In this document: positions 41,319 through 43,699 of the stretch, in pieces
How the letters are laid out: each line of letters opens with the position of its first letter
Numbering within the stretch: the stretch's first letter is position 1
DNA from: an uncultured Saprospiraceae bacterium
GTDB lineage: Bacteria > Bacteroidota > Bacteroidia > Chitinophagales > Saprospiraceae
Length of the DNA: 43,699 bases
Direction of reading: 5' to 3'
NCBI GenBank assembly: GCA_937941095.1
Contig: CALDYJ010000165.1
Location: forward strand, 1 to 43,699
Notes under the pieces: model-generated
Databases searched by the model: none
What the model was told of the DNA's origin: nothing
Seen by the model: only the letters and a program-made list of their open reading frames with translations
Translations under genes and position numbers: made by a program

Positions 41319-43616
41319 TTATTTCGCAATTTGGGCCAGAATCAGTTCATCTGGTATTCCAAATGCTTGAACTAACGGTAAAGCCTGTTTTCTAACCTCA
41401 GAACAAAGCTGAATATTTAACCTTCTAATAGCCTTTGTTTTTTGGGGACTCACGTATTCATTTTCTAGATAAAATCCTTTATGCTTATTTATAGTGCTTA
41501 ATGCATACAGACGACAAAGATTTTTCAACATGTTTTTAGAGGCAACATCTTGAGTTGATTTAACTTGCTCTACAAAAGATTCCAGAACATATCTTTCTAT
41601 ATGTGCTTCGGCTAAAGTGAGTGCATGATTTTGGCAGTTCAAAAATGCTTCTGTTGAATTCATCTTTTGTTTGATGTAGGCACGCATTCTAGCGCTCAAA
41701 GAATAGAGGAGTTTTCTTTCTCTGAATCTGAATGCAGCTAATTGGAAATGACTGCTAAGCAAATGTTTTGAACTGTCATTTCTTTTAGCAATGGGATTTT
41801 TTTCAAGGACACTTGTTGTCCATTGAGAAGATAGCATTTTTAAGACTGCAATAAAACCTTCGTCATGGAATTCACGACTAAAATTTGATAAGACACCTTT
41901 TGCAACTAATTGCATCAAAACGGTATTGTCGCCTTCGAAGGTGGTAAATATATCAGTATCTGCTTTTAAATCAGCAAAACGATTTTCTTCTAAATAACCT
42001 TTGCCTCCACAGGCTTCTCTACATTCTTGGAGTGCTTCGGTAGTGAACCAAGTAGCATAAGATTTTAAACCAGCAGCTAAACCTTCAACTTGCCTCATGT
42101 CTTTTCCTAAGTTCACCACATAACTCTTTGCAAGTTTTGACAAAGCAATGTCAAGAGCATAGGTTTTTGCTAAAAGTGGCATAAGCCTCATTTGATGAGA
42201 AGGGTAGTCAAGCAAGAGGGTTTCCTGATTTTGATCTGTGGTCGAAAATTGTCTTCTTTTGAGTGCATGTTTTATAGCAATAGTGAGTCCATTTTTTGTT
42301 GCACTTAATCCTGCTTTTGGAACACATACTCTACCTCCTACTAAAGTCCCAAGCATGGTAAAGAATCGTTTGGAAGGATTTTGTATCGAACTTTGGTATT
42401 CTCCTTTTTTATCTATATCTCCAAATTTATTCAACAAATTTTCTTTTGGAATTTTTACCTTATCAAACCAAATTCTTCCATTATCGACCCCATTAAGACC
42501 TAATTTGTAACCACAGTCCTCAACTTTTATTCCTCTATACAAGCTATGTTCTTCATTTCTAAGTGGAACCAAAAAAGCATGTACTCCATGTTGAACACCA
42601 TTTATGATTAATTGAGCAAAGACAGTTGCCATTTTACTATCTAAAGCATTGCCTATGTATTCTTTGCCGTCTTCGAAAGTAGGAGTGTTTATTTCAAACA
42701 TTTGCTCCTCTTTTAAATAGACAGCTGTAGTCTGTAGTCCTCTAACATTTGATCCATGACCAGTTTCCGTCATTGCAAAACATCCAGGCAATTTCATTTC
42801 ACCTATGTCCTTTAAATATTTGTCATGATGTCTTTTTGTTCCTAAGGCTAATACAGACCCTCCAAACAAACCGAAATGGACACCAAACTTAATTGCTAAA
42901 CTCAAGTCATGATGGCCTAAAGTTTCGAATAAAGCAATGTATTTATACATATTATCTTCTCCACCATATTCTTTCGGGTATGAAAGAGAACCAAGATCTT
43001 GCTCAGCTAAGGCAATACACCATTTAAGGATTTGTGCTCGATATGTTTCTTTTTCAGGAATCTTTTTAATTTTAAATTCAGGGTAAGAAAGTAAAGTTTT
43101 TACTTTGGATTTAAATTCATGTAAATCACCATCAAGTATTTTTAACATTACATCTACATCAAAATCTGAATTTAAAATTTCTTCTTCCTGATCTAATAAA
43201 TGAGATTGGAGTTCAACATTTGCTATCCCTAATTCTTTTTGTAAATCATTGAGTACTTCTTTAGTCTTTGCAGAAGCCCAATATGTTGGATCCTCACAGT
43301 CATCACAACTTTTTGCTAAGAGTAAGCCACTTTCAATCAAACTTTCTTTTGCACTATTTTTTGAATGTTTACAATGATCTAAGAGAATGTTTTTCCATTC
43401 ATAAAAAAGCTCTTCCGAAGGTGGAGTTCCTGGGTCTGACCAAGATTTTATCTGAGTTTTTTCAATTGTAGAGATGAATGGATATTCTTTTATTTTCGAT
43501 AGAATTATCTCTGATTCTCTTGGACTCAAAATTCCATCAGCCCAACCAACATAGATTAAAGGAAGCATTACCAGTACTCCTGAACTATACTTAGGCAAAG
43601 TGTTGGTATTAGTCAT
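41319..43616 (-). CDS. Acyl-CoA oxidase/dehydrogenase-like protein with N-terminal TerB-like domain
   Basis: A 765-residue flavoenzyme. Residues about 10-110 look like a TerB-type helical domain (LIYVGWADGILSPRESEIIL, the 'ADG..S..E' pattern). The rest is an acyl-CoA oxidase-type enzyme: N-terminal helical domain (AEQDLGSLSYPKEYGGEDN), FAD/beta domain (FAMTETGHGSNVRGLQTTA), and C-terminal helices with REACGGKGYLEENRFADL and the catalytic glutamate in FTTFEGDNTVLMQLV. It should oxidise acyl-CoA to 2-enoyl-CoA; the ACOX-like C-terminus makes oxygen a possible acceptor, but that is not established for bacterial members. Monocistronic as far as visible. Confidence 0.9.
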   Translation of the reverse strand: MTNTNTLPKYSSGVLVMLPLIYVGWADGILSPRESEIILSKIKEYPFISTIEKTQIKSWSDPGTPPSEELFYEWKNILLDHCKHSKNSAKESLIESGLLLAKSCDDCEDPTYWASAKTKEVLNDLQKELGIANVELQSHLLDQEEEILNSDFDVDVMLKILDGDLHEFKSKVKTLLSYPEFKIKKIPEKETYRAQILKWCIALAEQDLGSLSYPKEYGGEDNMYKYIALFETLGHHDLSLAIKFGVHFGLFGGSVLALGTKRHHDKYLKDIGEMKLPGCFAMTETGHGSNVRGLQTTAVYLKEEQMFEINTPTFEDGKEYIGNALDSKMATVFAQLIINGVQHGVHAFLVPLRNEEHSLYRGIKVEDCGYKLGLNGVDNGRIWFDKVKIPKENLLNKFGDIDKKGEYQSSIQNPSKRFFTMLGTLVGGRVCVPKAGLSATKNGLTIAIKHALKRRQFSTTDQNQETLLLDYPSHQMRLMPLLAKTYALDIALSKLAKSYVVNLGKDMRQVEGLAAGLKSYATWFTTEALQECREACGGKGYLEENRFADLKADTDIFTTFEGDNTVLMQLVAKGVLSNFSREFHDEGFIAVLKMLSSQWTTSVLEKNPIAKRNDSSKHLLSSHFQLAAFRFRERKLLYSLSARMRAYIKQKMNSTEAFLNCQNHALTLAEAHIERYVLESFVEQVKSTQDVASKNMLKNLCRLYALSTINKHKGFYLENEYVSPQKTKAIRRLNIQLCSEVRKQALPLVQAFGIPDELILAQIAK

Positions 43617-43664
43617 TCGTTTTTATATTACAACGGTTTAAGATTCTTTTATCATGCAAGGTAT

Positions 43665-43694
43665 AAAAAAAGATCCCGAAGCATTGCTCCGGGA
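43665..43694 (-). terminator. Terminator of a minus-strand gene beyond the right edge
   Basis: On the minus strand TCCCGGAGC pairs with GCTTCGGGA (one G-T pair) around AAT, then TC and seven T residues (43671-43665). It lies upstream of the acyl-CoA oxidase gene and so must end a transcript entering from the right. Confidence 0.85.
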
Positions 43695-43699
43695 CAGGG

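Noticed and set aside
1..43699. CRISPR array, IS element, prophage, tRNA or rRNA
   Set aside because: No spaced short repeats, transposase or integrase motifs, or cloverleaf/rRNA sequence was recognised; every gap is under 300 nt and holds only the sites listed.

Overview
The window is an A+T-rich chromosomal segment of a free-living, probably marine member of the Bacteroidota, most likely Cytophagales-like; the rank below phylum is an inference. Phylum-level evidence includes type IX secretion (T9SS) cargo with Por-type C-terminal sorting domains, a PorD/DUF4835 gene and a PorE-like scaffold, the bamD-rpoZ-coaBC gene order, Bacteroidota-type promoters (-7 box TAnnTTTG, with an upstream TTG about 20 nt away in the best cases) and almost no Shine-Dalgarno sequences. 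A complete Na+-translocating NADH:quinone reductase operon points to a sodium-based, marine-type energy metabolism. No rRNA, tRNA, insertion sequence, prophage or CRISPR array was found. Nearly all genes look like vertically inherited core genes.

Layout. 1-4189 (+): 3' end of efp, then accB, accC and an MsbA-type ABC exporter. 4274-5407 (+): a T9SS-exported protein of unknown function. 5496-10401 (+): operon bamD-rpoZ-coaBC-porD-unknown exported protein, started by a consensus promoter. 10533-13815 (+): purN and a large PorE-like protein ending in a SPOR domain. 13819-14727 (-): a PLP enzyme of the ACC deaminase/D-cysteine desulfhydrase family. 14761-15020 (+): a self-contained small transcription unit (promoter, 39-codon ORF, strong terminator) whose peptide looks like a GG-type natural-product precursor. 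15036-16854 (+): a split YeeE/YedE sulfur-compound permease and an outer-membrane beta-barrel. 16851-20713 (-): a propeller-type sensor kinase and its LytTR response regulator. 20804-24230 (+): ABC exporter, unknown membrane protein, murB. 24386-30867 (+): nqrABCDEF. 31018-34137 (-): a vanadium haloperoxidase-like protein with MopE-type metal-binding repeats and a T9SS tail. 34367-38282 (+): metG-lnt. 38287-41243 (-): TPR membrane protein, spermidine synthase-like methyltransferase, GlmU-like protein and ribosomal protein L31 type B. 41319-43616 (-): acyl-CoA oxidase-like protein with a TerB-like N-terminus. The window closes on a terminator belonging to a gene beyond its right edge.

How the genes work together. 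Envelope biogenesis dominates: BamD (outer-membrane protein insertion), PorD and the PorE-like protein (type IX secretion), Lnt (lipoprotein acylation), MurB (peptidoglycan precursors) and two ABC exporters, plus two T9SS cargo proteins. Central metabolism is represented by the acetyl-CoA carboxylase BCCP and biotin carboxylase, CoA synthesis, purine synthesis and acyl-CoA oxidation. Nqr supplies the sodium motive force.

The points most worth a second look are the orphan RiPP-precursor-like small gene at 14843-14962, the joint replacement of two catalytic residues in CoaC, the signal-peptide/TM extension on NqrA, the SPOR domain in place of OmpA on a PorE-like protein, and the TerB/acyl-CoA oxidase fusion.
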